Source of the DNA: Streptomyces sp. V2I9
GTDB taxonomy: Bacteria; Actinomycetota; Actinomycetes; Streptomycetales; Streptomycetaceae
Direction of reading: 5' to 3'
DNA: 64,000 bases
Assembly (NCBI RefSeq): GCF_030817475.1
Contig: NZ_JAUSZJ010000002.1
Span: forward strand, 496,001-560,000
The translations under genes were made by a program, and so were the position numbers. Below, piece after piece: positions 55,461-64,000 of the stretch. Position 1 is the first letter of the stretch. Every line of letters begins with the position of its first letter. The notes under the pieces were generated by a model that saw only the letters and a program-made list of their open reading frames with translations, was not told where the DNA came from and did not search any database.

Positions 55461-56270
55461 CGAGGCGACCGCGTCCGCGTCCGCGACCGGACGGGCCGCG
55501 CCGAGGAACCGGGTCAGCGCGGAACCGTGGGTGACCCGTGCGGGGAAGGCGTCCGCCGCGCAGCGCCGGACGAGCGGGGCCGGGTCGAGGGGGGCGTGCG
55601 AGGCGAGCAGGACGACGTTGCCGAAGCGCCGCCCGCGCAGCACCGCCGGTTCCGCGATCAGCGCCGCCTCGGGGAAGACCGCGGCGAAGTTCGCCAGCTG
55701 CGAGCGCAGGAAGGCGAACGGCGCGCTGTCGGCCAGGTTGGCCGCGTAGACCCCGTCCTCCCGCAGCACCCGGCCCGCGGCCCGCGCGTACTCCACGGAC
55801 GTGAGGTGCGCCGGTACGCGGGAACCGCCGAAGACGTCCGCGATCAGCAGGTCCACGGAGGCGGGGGCGGTCGCCTCCAGCCGCTCCCGCGCATCGGCCG
55901 CGTGGAGGGCGACGCCGCTCCCCCCGGGCAGTGGCAACGTCTCACCGACCAGCCGCAGCAGCCCCCGGTCGGCCTCGACGACGTCCTGCCGCGAGCCGGG
56001 ACGGGTCGCGGCCACGTAGCGGGGCAGGGTCAGCGCCCCGCCGCCCAGGTGCAGGACGTCCAGCGGCGCACCCGGCTCCGCCGCGCCGTCCACGACGTGG
56101 CCGAGCCGCCGTACGTACTCGAACTCCAGGTGGCGCGGGTCGTCGAGATCCACGTAGGACTGGGGCGCGTCGTCGACCGTGAGCAGCCAGGCCCGGTCGC
56201 GGTCCACATCGGGCAGCAGCCTGGCGGTGCCGCGGTCGACCTCGCGGATGACGGGTATCGGCTCGTTCAC
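55425..56270 (-). CDS. Spermidine-synthase-like methyltransferase-fold protein
   Basis: A 281-aa protein of the polyamine-synthase fold: DAPQSYVDLDDPRHLEFEY, the nucleotide-binding VLHLGGGALTLPRYVA (motif I), the acidic VVEADRGLL, and SVDLLIADVFGGSRVPAHL. It lacks the N-terminal beta domain of classical SpeE, so an activity other than spermidine synthesis is possible. GTG 56270 is chosen because the conserved NEPIPVIREVD follows it; the GGAGA is unusually close. Confidence 0.8.
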   Translation of the reverse strand: MNEPIPVIREVDRGTARLLPDVDRDRAWLLTVDDAPQSYVDLDDPRHLEFEYVRRLGHVVDGAAEPGAPLDVLHLGGGALTLPRYVAATRPGSRQDVVEADRGLLRLVGETLPLPGGSGVALHAADARERLEATAPASVDLLIADVFGGSRVPAHLTSVEYARAAGRVLREDGVYAANLADSAPFAFLRSQLANFAAVFPEAALIAEPAVLRGRRFGNVVLLASHAPLDPAPLVRRCAADAFPARVTHGSALTRFLGAARPVADADAVASPEPPAGSFSVG

Positions 56271-56382
56271 CTCTCCATTGTCGCCGGTACGGACCGGCCA
56301 CCGCCCCGGTGCCGGCCGGACCGATCGCGGCGCCGCCCGCCGCCCCCCGCCGTGAAGCGCGGGGCGGCGGGCGGGCGTGCCG

Positions 56383-57558
56383 TCAGAGCAGCGCGGTGAC
56401 CGTGCCCGCGCCGACCGTGCGGCCGCCCTCGCGGATCGCGAAGCCGAGGCCGGACTCCAGCGGCACGTCACGGCCCAGCTCCACGGTCATCGTGACCGTC
56501 TCGCCGGGGCGCGCGACGGCCGCCTCCCCGAGGTCGACGTCACCGACGACGTCCGCCGTACGGATGTAGAACTGCGGCCGGTACCCGGTGGCGACCGGGG
56601 TGGTCCGGCCGCCCTCCTTCGCCGACAGCACGTACACCTGCGCGGTGAACCGGCGGCTCGGCGTGACGCTGCCGGGCGCGGCGACGACATGGCCCCGCCG
56701 GACCCGGTCGCGCTCCACCCCGCGCAGCAGCAGCGCCACGTTGTCCCCGGCCTCGGCGGACTCCATCGGCTTGCCGAAGGTCTCCAGACCGGTGACGACC
56801 GTCTCGACGTCCGCACCCAGCACCTGGACCCTGTCCCCGACGCGGACGGTGCCGCGCTCGACGGCGCCGGTGACGACGGTGCCCCGGCCGGTGATGGTGA
56901 GGACGTTCTCGACGGAGAGCAGGAACGGGGCGTCGGTGTAGCGCACCGGCATCGGTACGTACGTGTCGACGGCGTCCAACAGCCCTTCGATCGCCGCCGT
57001 CCAGCGCGGGTCGCCCTCCAGCGCCTTGAGCCCGGAGACCCGGACCACGGGTACGGTGTCGCCGCCGTACCCGTGCGCGGAGAGCAGCTCGCGGACCTCC
57101 AGCTCGACCAGGTCGGTCAGCTCGGGGTCGCCCGCGTCGGCCTTGTTGAGGGCGACGACGATGTGGTCGACGCCCACCTGACGGGCCAGCAGGACGTGCT
57201 CGGCGGTCTGCGGCATGATTCCGTCGAGCGCCGAGACGACGAGGATCGCCCCGTCGAGCTGCGCCGCCCCCGTGACCATGTTCTTGATGTAATCGGCGTG
57301 TCCGGGCATGTCGACGTGCGCGTAGTGGCGGGTGTCGGTCTCGTACTCGACGTGTGCGATGTTGATGGTGATGCCGCGCTGGGCCTCCTCGGGGGCCCGG
57401 TCGATCCGGTCGAAGGACACGTAGGAGGTGCTGCTGCCGCCGCGCTCGCTGAGGACCTTGGTGATGGCGGCGGTGAGGGTGGTCTTGCCGTGGTCGACGT
57501 GGCCCATGGTGCCGATGTTGAGGTGCGGCTTGGTGCGCACGTACGCCGTCTTGGACAT
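56383..57558 (-). CDS. tuf3: Divergent elongation factor Tu (tuf3-like)
   Basis: A 391-aa EF-Tu. G1 is GHVDHGKT (residues 19-26), G2 [16 protein letters not shown]3 DMPGHAD, G4 NKAD and G5 SGLKALEGD; domains 2 and 3 are complete. It differs from housekeeping Tuf at normally fixed points: Met for Cys in DCPGH, Ala for Val/Cys in NKxD, Gly for Ala in SALK, and Asn after RGITI. It therefore matches the tuf3 type of Streptomyces, which as I recall is expressed under stringent (ppGpp) conditions. It is not next to fusA, as tuf1 would be. The start ATG 57558 has AAGGAA upstream. Confidence 0.88.
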   Translation of the reverse strand: MSKTAYVRTKPHLNIGTMGHVDHGKTTLTAAITKVLSERGGSSTSYVSFDRIDRAPEEAQRGITINIAHVEYETDTRHYAHVDMPGHADYIKNMVTGAAQLDGAILVVSALDGIMPQTAEHVLLARQVGVDHIVVALNKADAGDPELTDLVELEVRELLSAHGYGGDTVPVVRVSGLKALEGDPRWTAAIEGLLDAVDTYVPMPVRYTDAPFLLSVENVLTITGRGTVVTGAVERGTVRVGDRVQVLGADVETVVTGLETFGKPMESAEAGDNVALLLRGVERDRVRRGHVVAAPGSVTPSRRFTAQVYVLSAKEGGRTTPVATGYRPQFYIRTADVVGDVDLGEAAVARPGETVTMTVELGRDVPLESGLGFAIREGGRTVGAGTVTALL

Positions 57559-57655
57559 GGCTCGTTCCTTAGGAAGAACTCGAAGCTGAGAAGAGAAGAC
57601 CCCCGGGCCCCGCCGACCCTCCCCTTGCGGGGTCCGCCGGACTGTCGGAGGAGGG

Positions 57656-57835
57656 TCAGCTTCGGGCGCCGCCGAAGGGCGCTGCGGCAACGGTGGACAC
57701 CGCTGCGAGAACGGCTGCTGCGATCACGGCCGGGGCGAGGGCCACGGCGACCGCGTCGTTCCCGGCAGCCTTCGGCGCGTCCGCGACTGCGGACGACGCT
57801 GCGAGGAAGGCGTACCGGAACATGCCTCCGATCAT
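57656..57835 (-). CDS. Possible small hydrophobic peptide (59 aa)
   Basis: ATG 57835 opens a 59-aa frame, Ala-rich and hydrophobic ([20 protein letters not shown]), ending 97 bases before tuf3 in the same direction. Codon third positions are less GC-biased than neighbours and there is no strong ribosome site. It may be a leader or simply chance in the tuf3 upstream region. Confidence 0.25.
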   Translation of the reverse strand: MIGGMFRYAFLAASSAVADAPKAAGNDAVAVALAPAVIAAAVLAAVSTVAAAPFGGARS

Positions 57836-57897
57836 GGCCGGGCGCGGCGGCCGCGTCGAATGGTTTTCCCCGGCCGCTCCTGGCTCCGGAAGGTGCG

Positions 57898-58701
57898 TCA
57901 GAGGTTCTTGAGGGCCTCACGCACGGAGAGCGGCGACAGGCCGGTCCCCGCTCCCCCGACGAAGTCGCGTACGGCGGCGGGGTCGGTCCTGGCGTACTCG
58001 CGCAGCGCCCAGCCGATCGCCTTGCGGATGAAGAAGTCGGGGTGGTCCGCGCGGCGCAGGCAGTAGCCGAACAGCCGGTCGGCGTCGGTGGCCTCCTTGT
58101 ACCGCAGCTGGTGCAGCAGGGCGGTCCTGGCCGCCCAGATGCTGGGATCGTCGATCCACCGGTCCATCGCGCGTGCGAGCGGCGGATCGGCGGCGACCAG
58201 AGGGCCCGCGACATGCACGGCGAGCATGTCGACCGTGTCCCACCAGGGGACGGTGGTGACGAGGTGGTGCAGGACGGGCAGGAAGCCGGAGGTGCAGCGG
58301 TCGGCGTACCGGCGCAGGTAGTCGGCGGCGAAGTACTGGTACTCCCGCTCCGGCAGTCGCCAGCACCGCAGCGCGACCGCCGTGCAGTCGCGCTCGTCCG
58401 GCCGTCCGAGACCCGCCAGGGCGGTCCGGGACAGGGTGCGGCGCTCGGGGGCGGGGATGCCGAGGAAGGGCGCGACATGCCTCATGTACGCCGCGGCGCC
58501 TTCCGCCCGTACGGGGTCGGCGGCCGGGGCGTACGCCGCGACGAGCCGGTCCAGGACGGCGTCGGCGAGCGCGCTGCCGGGCGGGACGGGAGCGCCGGGG
58601 GCGCTCTCCGGGGCGGCGGAACCGCCCGGCGCGGGGTGCGCGGGGACAGCGACGCGGGAGGTGGGGTCCCGGGGGACGGGGGCAGCGCTCACCCGACGCA
58701 C
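57898..58701 (-). CDS. DNA alkylation repair protein (AlkD-like, HEAT repeats)
   Basis: A 267-aa protein. After a Pro/Ala-rich tail of about 45 residues, the AlkD-like HEAT-repeat array follows: [52 protein letters not shown] and [20 protein letters not shown]. This matches DNA glycosylases that remove alkylated purines. GTG 58701 starts the frame; GTG 58692 is also possible. It is divergent from the TVP38 gene with 40 bases between. Confidence 0.85.
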   Translation of the reverse strand: MRRVSAAPVPRDPTSRVAVPAHPAPGGSAAPESAPGAPVPPGSALADAVLDRLVAAYAPAADPVRAEGAAAYMRHVAPFLGIPAPERRTLSRTALAGLGRPDERDCTAVALRCWRLPEREYQYFAADYLRRYADRCTSGFLPVLHHLVTTVPWWDTVDMLAVHVAGPLVAADPPLARAMDRWIDDPSIWAARTALLHQLRYKEATDADRLFGYCLRRADHPDFFIRKAIGWALREYARTDPAAVRDFVGGAGTGLSPLSVREALKNL

Positions 58702-58741
58702 ATTACGGCGATCACACGCCCTTTTCGGTTACTCTCCCCGA

Positions 58742-59464
58742 ATGTTCGACCCCGTCCCCACCGCCCGGCCCGCCGCCGGCCCGGCCGTGCGCCTCTCCCG
58801 CGCGCTCATGTCGCCGTGGTCCCGGTTCTCGCTGCTCGTGGTCGTCCTTCTCGGGGCCGCGTCGACGATGCTGCTGTTCGAGCCACAGCGGTTCCTCGCG
58901 TCGGGCTGGCCGCCGCAGTTGACGGGCGGTACGGCGGCGATGCTCTTCGGACTCGGGTACGGGGCACTGACGGTGGCGTTCGTGCCGCGCCCGCTGCTCA
59001 ACATCGCGGCGGGCGCGTTGTTCGGCGCGCAGACGGGTCTGGCGGCGGCGCTGGCGGGCACGGTGCTGGGCGCGGGCGTGTCGTTCATGCTGGGCCGGGT
59101 GCTGGGCCAGGACGCGTTGCGGACGCTGCTGCGCGGGAAGCTGCTCACCGCCGCCGACGGGGTGCTGAGCCGGCACGGCTTCCGGTCGGTCCTGGCGCTG
59201 CGGCTCTTCCCCGGCGTCCCGTTCGCTGCCGCCAACTACTGTGCGGCGACCTCCCGGATGAGCGCGCCGCCGTTCCTCCTGGCCACCGGGCTCGGGTCGA
59301 TCCCGAACACGGCGGCGTACGTGATAGCCGGCAGCGAGGCGGCGTCGCCGACCTCGCCCGTGTTCCTGGCGGCGATGGGCTTCATCGTGCTGTCCGCTCT
59401 CGGCGGGGCGCTGGTGGCCTGGCGCAAGCGCCACCGGCTGGGCCGGGACACGCCGGAGGACTGA
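58742..59464 (+). CDS. TVP38/TMEM64 family (VTT-domain) membrane protein
   Basis: A 240-aa protein with five to six hydrophobic segments and the SNARE-assoc/VTT signature: [33 protein letters not shown] and [19 protein letters not shown]. The family is linked to lipid scrambling or DedA-like functions. TACTCT (58730-58735) lies six bases before the ATG with no ribosome site, so the mRNA may be leaderless. Confidence 0.82.
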   Translation: MFDPVPTARPAAGPAVRLSRALMSPWSRFSLLVVVLLGAASTMLLFEPQRFLASGWPPQLTGGTAAMLFGLGYGALTVAFVPRPLLNIAAGALFGAQTGLAAALAGTVLGAGVSFMLGRVLGQDALRTLLRGKLLTAADGVLSRHGFRSVLALRLFPGVPFAAANYCAATSRMSAPPFLLATGLGSIPNTAAYVIAGSEAASPTSPVFLAAMGFIVLSALGGALVAWRKRHRLGRDTPED

Positions 59465-59550
59465 GCGCACGGCGGCACGTGGATGACCGGCGCAGTCGGC
59501 CTGACGTTCACCTTCGGGCGATACGCTGCGCGCGACCTCGATGTTCTCGA

Positions 59551-59571
59551 CCGCACTCCGCACTCCGCACT
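59551..59571 (+). repeat. Three tandem CCGCACT heptamers
   Basis: CCGCACT is repeated exactly three times 70 bases before uppP. The region 59465-59640 holds no gene, and the repeat may be part of the uppP control region or simple slippage. Confidence 0.6.
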
Positions 59572-59640
59572 TTGCACGCAGCCGCCGGGCCCCGTCGCCC
59601 GTGGCCGATGCACGATCACCTCCGGGATGGCCTAAGCCCC

Positions 59641-60513
59641 ATGAGCTGGTTCGAATCATTCGTCCTGGGACTCGTCCAGGGACTCACCGAGTTCCTGCCG
59701 ATCTCCTCCAGCGCGCACCTGCGGCTGACGGCCGCGTTCGCCGGCTGGCACGACCCGGGGGCGGCGTTCACCGCGATCACCCAGATCGGCACCGAGACGG
59801 CGGTGCTCATCTACTTCCGCCAGGACATCGCACGCATCCTGTCGGCCTGGTTCCGCTCCCTGACGGACCGTGCGATGCGCAGCGACCACGACGCCCAGAT
59901 GGGCTGGCTGGTCATCGTCGGCTCGATCCCCATCGGCGTGCTGGGCCTCACGCTCAAGGACCAGATCGAGGGCCCGTTCCGCGATCTGCGGCTGATCGCG
60001 ACGACGCTGATCGTCATGGGCATCGTGCTGGGCATCGCCGACCGGCTGGCCGCACGCGACGAGGCGGGCGGCAGGCACCGCGTGGTGAAGGAGCGCAAGA
60101 CGCTCAAGGACCTCGGGGTCAGGGACGGTCTGATCTACGGCTTCTGCCAGGCGATGGCGCTGATCCCCGGCGTCTCCCGTTCCGGCGCGACGATCAGCGG
60201 CGGTCTGCTGATGGGCTACACCCGCGAGTCGGCGGCCCGCTACTCGTTCCTGCTGGCGATCCCCGCGGTGCTCGCCTCGGGCGCCTACGAACTCAAGGAC
60301 GTGGGCGAGGGACACGTCTCCTGGGGTCCGACGATCTTCGCCACCGTGGTGGCTTTCTTCGTCGGATACGCCGTCATCGCCTGGTTCATGAAGTTCATCA
60401 CCACCAAGAGCTTCATGCCCTTCGTCATCTACCGCATCCTGCTCGGCATCGTCATCTTCGTGCTGATCTGGACCGGCGCGCTGAGCCCGGACGCGGGCGA
60501 GTCGGCGGGCTGA
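59641..60513 (+). CDS. uppP: Undecaprenyl-diphosphatase
   Basis: A 290-aa integral membrane phosphatase (BacA family) that recycles undecaprenyl pyrophosphate in peptidoglycan synthesis and can give bacitracin resistance. The (E/Q)-rich loop [14 protein letters not shown] (residues 15-28) and the second active-site motif [16 protein letters not shown] (about 173) are intact, with eight hydrophobic helices. ATG 59641 is chosen over ATG 59608, which would add an unconserved 11-residue leader. Confidence 0.93.
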   Translation: MSWFESFVLGLVQGLTEFLPISSSAHLRLTAAFAGWHDPGAAFTAITQIGTETAVLIYFRQDIARILSAWFRSLTDRAMRSDHDAQMGWLVIVGSIPIGVLGLTLKDQIEGPFRDLRLIATTLIVMGIVLGIADRLAARDEAGGRHRVVKERKTLKDLGVRDGLIYGFCQAMALIPGVSRSGATISGGLLMGYTRESAARYSFLLAIPAVLASGAYELKDVGEGHVSWGPTIFATVVAFFVGYAVIAWFMKFITTKSFMPFVIYRILLGIVIFVLIWTGALSPDAGESAG

Positions 60514-60529
60514 CCCGGCGGGTGTGTGC

Positions 60530-60557
60530 GCCCCGCCCGGGAGCAGCCGGGCGGGGC
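60530..60557 (+). terminator. Hairpin terminator after uppP
   Basis: GCCCCGCCCGG (60530-60540), loop GAGCAG and CCGGGCGGGGC (60547-60557) form a perfect 11-bp stem 16 bases after the uppP stop, between convergent genes. A short CAG-rich run follows (60561-60583). Confidence 0.82.
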
Positions 60558-60688
60558 GATCCAGCAGCGCAGCAGCCAGCAGCGCGGATAGATGTCCCCC
60601 ACCGTACGGCGGGGGACCGACAACGCCGGGCCGCCGCCCGCCCGGCCACGGGCCGCCGCCCGCAGCCGAACCCGCCGCGAACCGTCGG

Positions 60689-61831
60689 CTACCGCTCGGC
60701 GAGGTCGTGGATGGTCGCGGTGCCGGAGCGGACGACCCACGTACCGCCGCCGGGGAACGTCTCATCCGAGCGGTCCTTCAGCGCTCCGACGTCCAGGCCG
60801 GGCGGCCACCGGGTGCCGCGTTCCGACCAGTACACCCCGGTGAGGTCGATACCGGCCAGGTCGGCGTTCCTGAGGTCGGCGGTGACGAAGTCGTCCAGAA
60901 GCGCGTGCAGGGAGTCCCCGTCGAGCGTGGGGGGCTTGCGGCCGAGTGCTCCGCCGACGGCTCGGCAGATCTCGGCCGTGCGGATGTCGAGGACCAGGTC
61001 GAGGAAGTCGCCGTGGGGGACGTCCTGGTCGGCGCCTGTTTCGAAGCCGAGGAGGCGGTCCAGGTCGCGCGCGCGGCCATGGACGATGTCCAGGACCAGG
61101 TCGAGGTCGTCGGCGACGTCGAGGCGGAAGGTCAGGGCGATGCCCCGGTCACGGCCCAGCTCGCGGGTGAGACCGGTCGCACGGCCGTGAGCGAGGTCGA
61201 TGAGGGTGGCGAGCTCCTCGTCACGGATGAGATCGGCAAGACGTCTCCTGTGGGCCCCGAACGCGGCAACTCGTCCGAGGGAAGCCGCGACGTCGGCCGC
61301 ACGGCTGAGATCGAGGTCCTGCGCGGCGGTGATGCTGAGATCGCGGGCGAGATCCAGGGCGTCGGCGAGATCGAGGGCGAGGCCGTGGGTGAGGTCGAGA
61401 GCCAGGTCGAGAGCGAGCCTGCGAGCGAGTTCGGCCCTGTGGGGCGGCTCCTGCCGCAGCACGTACGCTTCGCCGCGGGTACGGGCGAGAAGCCGGCCCG
61501 CCGTCCTGACCTCCGGCTCGTTGCGCAGGGCCAGCCGGTCCTGCGGCTCGATCGTGCGCAGGAGCACCTCCGTCCTCACGGTGTCGCGGGGTGTGCGGGC
61601 GGGGCCCTCCGGTGGGACGGGGGGCAGGATGGCGGCGAGTCCGGCCTCGGCGTCCAGGACGCTGCCGAGGCCGGCAACGGCGGTGTCGTGGTGGGAGACG
61701 ACGAGGATCTCCCGCAGTCCGGCTTCGACATCGAGGATGCCGTCCAGGGCGTCGCTCAGCGCAGGTACGACCCGGTCGAGCCGCTGGTACGGATCCCGCG
61801 CCTGAGGACCGTGGGCGGGGCGGTCGGTCAC
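60689..61831 (-). CDS. Leu-Asp-repeat protein with pentapeptide-like tail, coupled to a sigma factor
   Basis: A 380-aa protein with no recognised enzyme domain. Residues about 30-70 contain a duplicated DVEAGLREIL/DAEAGLAAIL unit; about 135-265 are dominated by Leu-Asp alternation (LALDLALDLTHGLALDLAD; DDLDLVLDIVHGRARDLD); the end (about 318-380) has NADLAGIDLTGVYW and WVVRSG, resembling the tails of Streptomyces NACHT/STAND proteins. GTG 61831 overlaps the sigma factor stop (GTGA). Third gene of a coupled operon. It might sequester or be produced with the sigma factor; function unknown. Confidence 0.7.
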   Translation of the reverse strand: MTDRPAHGPQARDPYQRLDRVVPALSDALDGILDVEAGLREILVVSHHDTAVAGLGSVLDAEAGLAAILPPVPPEGPARTPRDTVRTEVLLRTIEPQDRLALRNEPEVRTAGRLLARTRGEAYVLRQEPPHRAELARRLALDLALDLTHGLALDLADALDLARDLSITAAQDLDLSRAADVAASLGRVAAFGAHRRRLADLIRDEELATLIDLAHGRATGLTRELGRDRGIALTFRLDVADDLDLVLDIVHGRARDLDRLLGFETGADQDVPHGDFLDLVLDIRTAEICRAVGGALGRKPPTLDGDSLHALLDDFVTADLRNADLAGIDLTGVYWSERGTRWPPGLDVGALKDRSDETFPGGGTWVVRSGTATIHDLAER

Positions 61832-62403
61832 TGGTCCTCCTCGCGTTCCCCGATACGGGCGGCGGCCGCTCGGCGGGCCTTCTTGAGATTGGCGCGCACT
61901 GCCTCGGCCGACAGGCCGAGGTGCTCGGCGATGTCGGTGGGTGTGAAGCCGTTCAGGGTCCAGGCCATGACCTGGCGTTGCCGGGGAGGAAGATCGCGCA
62001 GGATGAACAGCGCATCGTGCCGCGCTTCCCATTCGGCGATGGCGTCGGGGCGGGGCAGCAGGGAGGTGGGTTCGGGGACGTCCTCGACGAGTTCCTCGAC
62101 ATCCGCGACCTTGCGGATCAGCGCCCGCGAGGCGGCCTTGTGGACCCATGCCTTCGGATACGTGATGTCTCCCCAGCACCGGTAGGCATCGGTCATGCTC
62201 TCCTGAGCGATGTCCGCGGCGTCCCGCACACGGGCTCCCTGGTTGATCAGGAAGCCGACCAGCGGGCGCAGTTCTTCGCGGTAGAAGGCGGCGAACTCCG
62301 CGTCGGTCCGCTCCCAGGCGCGGTCGCCCCGGCCGAACGGGGCGGGAGGTGCGGGGACGGCCGCCGAACGGTCCGCGCCCTCGGCCGGGTCCTGGATGTT
62401 CAC
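61828..62403 (-). CDS. Sigma-70/ECF-like RNA polymerase sigma factor
   Basis: A 191-aa protein: sigma2-like helices at about residues 36-105 (FAAFYREELRPLVGFLINQG; AADIAQESMTDAYRCW) and a sigma4 helix-turn-helix at about 132-180 (LPPRQRQVMAWTLNGFTPTD; IAEHLGLSAEAVRANLKKAR). GTG 62403 overlaps the upstream gene stop (GTGA), and its own stop overlaps the next start. No canonical anti-sigma gene is adjacent, so the neighbouring membrane protein or the Leu-Asp protein may take that role. Confidence 0.82.
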   Translation of the reverse strand: MNIQDPAEGADRSAAVPAPPAPFGRGDRAWERTDAEFAAFYREELRPLVGFLINQGARVRDAADIAQESMTDAYRCWGDITYPKAWVHKAASRALIRKVADVEELVEDVPEPTSLLPRPDAIAEWEARHDALFILRDLPPRQRQVMAWTLNGFTPTDIAEHLGLSAEAVRANLKKARRAAAARIGEREEDQ

Positions 62404-62645
62404 GCCGCCCGGCCCCTTTCCCCGCCGGCCGGGGCGTCGACCTTCACGTACAGATGGTGGCCGGCATCGCCGCGGTCGTCCAGTTCCACGGTCCCCCCCG
62501 TAGACAGCTTCCCGGTCATCCCGAGCAGATAGCGGTGCCGTTCCTGTTCACGTTGTGCCTGCCTCCGCAGCCGCAGCCAGAGCGCCGTCAGCGCGAAGAC
62601 TTTGGCGATGGCGATCGTGACGATCACCGTCGTGGCCGATTCCAT
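62400..62645 (-). CDS. Small single-pass membrane protein, first gene of the sigma operon
   Basis: An 81-aa protein with one N-terminal transmembrane helix (TTVIVTIAIAKVFALTALWL), a basic amphipathic stretch (RLRRQAQREQERHRYLLGM) and a soluble tail (STGGTVELDDRGDAGHHLYV). ATG 62645 has GGAGG six bases upstream. An in-frame ATG at 62711 with its own GGAGG would give 103 residues. The stop overlaps the sigma factor start. It could be a membrane sensor for the sigma factor; no family is recognised. Confidence 0.7.
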   Translation of the reverse strand: MESATTVIVTIAIAKVFALTALWLRLRRQAQREQERHRYLLGMTGKLSTGGTVELDDRGDAGHHLYVKVDAPAGGERGRAA

Positions 62646-62804
62646 CCAGGGCCTCCTCCTCATAGGGACCGGCCGTGAGGCCGTCGTGAGTTGAGGGGGA
62701 AAAGGGCTCATGATCGTGAACCTCCGGGCAGCAGAAACTTTCGGGGGCGGAGGAGGGCGTCGTGCTCCCCGAGGGTCTCGCCGGCGCGTCGCGCCGTCGG
62801 CGCG

Positions 62805-63371
62805 TCAGGAGCGGTTTCCCCGAAGGCCGGTGGCGGACAGGACCGCGTCGACCGTCTCGTCCACGGTCAGCTCCGCGTTGTCGATCCAGATCTCCTCGTC
62901 GGCCAACTCCTCGCGCATCACCGCGTCCAGCGGGGACCAGTCCGTCGTCAGCCTCTTGGCCCGCGTGAGGTTGCGCTCCATGGCCTTCGCCGCGCCCGGC
63001 GCCAGGATCACCGCGTGCAGCGGTCCGCCGGTGAACGCAGTGCGGTAGAAGTCCAGGTGGGCACGGCGTACGACGACGTCGTCGATGACCGGGAGAAAAC
63101 CCGCGGCGACGAAACTGCCCGCCAGCAGGCAGGCGTTGCGGGCCCGGAGGAAGATCTGCCGGTCCCCCTCCTCGTCCCCCTCGGGCGAGGGCCACCGACC
63201 GCCGGAGACGATGAGTTCCTGGAGCCCGTCCACCTCGATGTGGGCGGCCGCGGCGAACCGGGCGGCGAGCGCGGAGGCCACCGTGCTCTTGCCGCTGCCG
63301 GGGATGCCGATCAGCAGGACCGCGCCCGCCGCCGGTGAGGCGGTGTCCACGGAGACGTCCCACCGGATCAT
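62805..63371 (-). CDS. P-loop ATPase/kinase (CPT- or gluconate-kinase-like)
   Basis: A 188-aa P-loop protein with Walker A IGIPGSGKST (about residues 21-30), VIDDVVVRR (Walker-B-like, about 95) and an Arg/Lys lid region (KAMERNLTRAKRLTTDWSPL). This size and pattern fit small-molecule phosphotransferases of the AAA_33/chloramphenicol-phosphotransferase-like group. ATG 63371 is chosen for the GAGGGAG seven bases upstream. It is 16 bases downstream of the reductase stop, so co-transcription with it is likely. Confidence 0.72.
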   Translation of the reverse strand: MIRWDVSVDTASPAAGAVLLIGIPGSGKSTVASALAARFAAAAHIEVDGLQELIVSGGRWPSPEGDEEGDRQIFLRARNACLLAGSFVAAGFLPVIDDVVVRRAHLDFYRTAFTGGPLHAVILAPGAAKAMERNLTRAKRLTTDWSPLDAVMREELADEEIWIDNAELTVDETVDAVLSATGLRGNRS

Positions 63372-63387
63372 CGTCGTACTCCCTCGT

Positions 63388-64000
63388 TCAGTACACGTCG
63401 CGCACATATCGACGGTCCGAGGCTAGCTGCTTGACCTGCGCGGCGGCGGCGCCGGGTTCGAGTCCGCCGTGGGCGACGGCGATGTCGCGCAGCGCCCGGT
63501 CGACATCCTTGGCCATCCGGGAGGCGTCGCCGCAGACGTAGAGGTGGGCGCCGTCGCGGAGCCAGGACCAGAGCTGGGCTCCGTGCTCGCGCATCCGGTC
63601 CTGGACGTAGATCTTGGCGCGCTGGTCGCGGGAGAAGGCCGTGTCGAGCCGGGTGAGGGTGCCCGAGCGGCGCAGCGCGTCGAGTTCGTCGCGGTAGTAG
63701 AAGTCCGTGGCCCGGTGCTGCTCGCCGAAGAACAGCCAGTTGGCGCCGGAGTGGCCGAGCGCCCGCCGTTCCTCCAGGAAGCCGAGGAACGGGGCGATCC
63801 CGGTGCCGGGGCCGATCATGATCATCGGGGTGGCCGGATCGGCGGGCGGGCCGAAGCGGTCGTTGCGCTGGACGAACACGGGCAGCGGGCTGTCCGGTTC
63901 GGCGTCCGCCAGGAACGTGGAGGCCACGCCCTTGCGCATCCGCCCGTGGCGGTTCTCGTAACGGATCACGGAGACGGTCAGCCTGATCCGGTGGGGGTCC
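63388..64000 (-). CDS. CysJ-type flavoprotein reductase, C-terminal part (cut by window end)
   Basis: The frame is open at the window edge and ends at 63388; 203 residues are visible. They form the NADPH-binding half of a sulfite-reductase/P450-reductase-type diflavin enzyme: MIGPGTGIAPFLGFLEERR, WLFFGEQHR, YVCGDASRMAKDVDRAL and the C-terminal aromatic ending RYVRDVY, as in CysJ. In Streptomyces this domain is often fused to a nitrate reductase, but the upstream part is outside the window. The ferredoxin-reductase FAD part begins further upstream. Confidence 0.85.
   Translation of the reverse strand, partial: DPHRIRLTVSVIRYENRHGRMRKGVASTFLADAEPDSPLPVFVQRNDRFGPPADPATPMIMIGPGTGIAPFLGFLEERRALGHSGANWLFFGEQHRATDFYYRDELDALRRSGTLTRLDTAFSRDQRAKIYVQDRMREHGAQLWSWLRDGAHLYVCGDASRMAKDVDRALRDIAVAHGGLEPGAAAAQVKQLASDRRYVRDVY

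Noticed and set aside
57693..57911. 72-codon + strand frame opposite the tuf3 upstream region
   Set aside because: No ribosome site or motif; overlaps the AlkD-like gene end in antisense.

Overview
This is a chromosomal window from a high-GC actinomycete, almost certainly a Streptomyces. The evidence is near-universal G/C at third codon positions, frequent GTG starts, many apparently leaderless genes, an F420-type luciferase-like oxidoreductase, a MocR regulator, an ECF41 sigma factor, a third-type EF-Tu (tuf3-like), and a decayed pSAM2-type integrative element. From memory, the flanking order (bioD, purB, tuf3-like, uppP) resembles the core arm of the S. coelicolor chromosome; no search could be run.

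Layout. 1-28934 is mostly core: the end of bioD, a frameshifted methyltransferase, a ribbon-helix-helix/Doc-like toxin-antitoxin pair, an LLM oxidoreductase, two overlapping CNNM/HlyC transporters, an SGNH hydrolase, purB, a mug-type glycosylase, ROK and GntR regulators, ECF41 with an alpha/beta hydrolase, a MocR/EamA divergent pair, a PhoD phosphatase, a GNAT enzyme, a frameshifted gamma-lyase with a divergent Lrp regulator, a DUF885 peptidase-like protein, an ATP-grasp protein, sbcDC and a YigZ-family protein. 29010-29576 is a CoA-binding protein whose last residues look replaced, which marks the left edge of an accessory island. The island (about 29.43-50.4 kb) holds a 1.2-kb stretch without genes, a decayed and an intact FG-GAP secreted protein, a LamG protein, a 2285-aa RHS polymorphic toxin (HINT plus a type-24-like toxin tip) with an overlapping immunity gene, and then a defective AICE: integrase with an internal stop, frameshifted excisionase, intact RepSA-type replication gene, DUF2637 spread protein and an N-terminally truncated TraB/FtsK gene. 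50.4-64 kb returns to core: an AAC(3)-family acetyltransferase, an XRE-cupin regulator, two hexapeptide proteins, a DUF4442 thioesterase-like protein, a Q/P-rich membrane protein, a spermidine-synthase-like protein, tuf3, an AlkD-like protein, a TVP38 protein, uppP, a three-gene sigma-factor operon of unknown role, a P-loop protein and the C-terminal part of a CysJ-type flavoprotein reductase.

How genes work together. The most system-like units are (i) the secreted FG-GAP/LamG/RHS toxin-immunity cassette, (ii) the self-operated RHH-Doc module, and (iii) the translationally coupled membrane protein/sigma factor/Leu-Asp-rich protein operon at 60689-62645, the best candidate here for something undescribed.

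Caution. At least four genes need a one-base change to read through, and others show extension or start-frame anomalies, both inside and outside the island. Some of these may be sequencing or assembly indels rather than biology.
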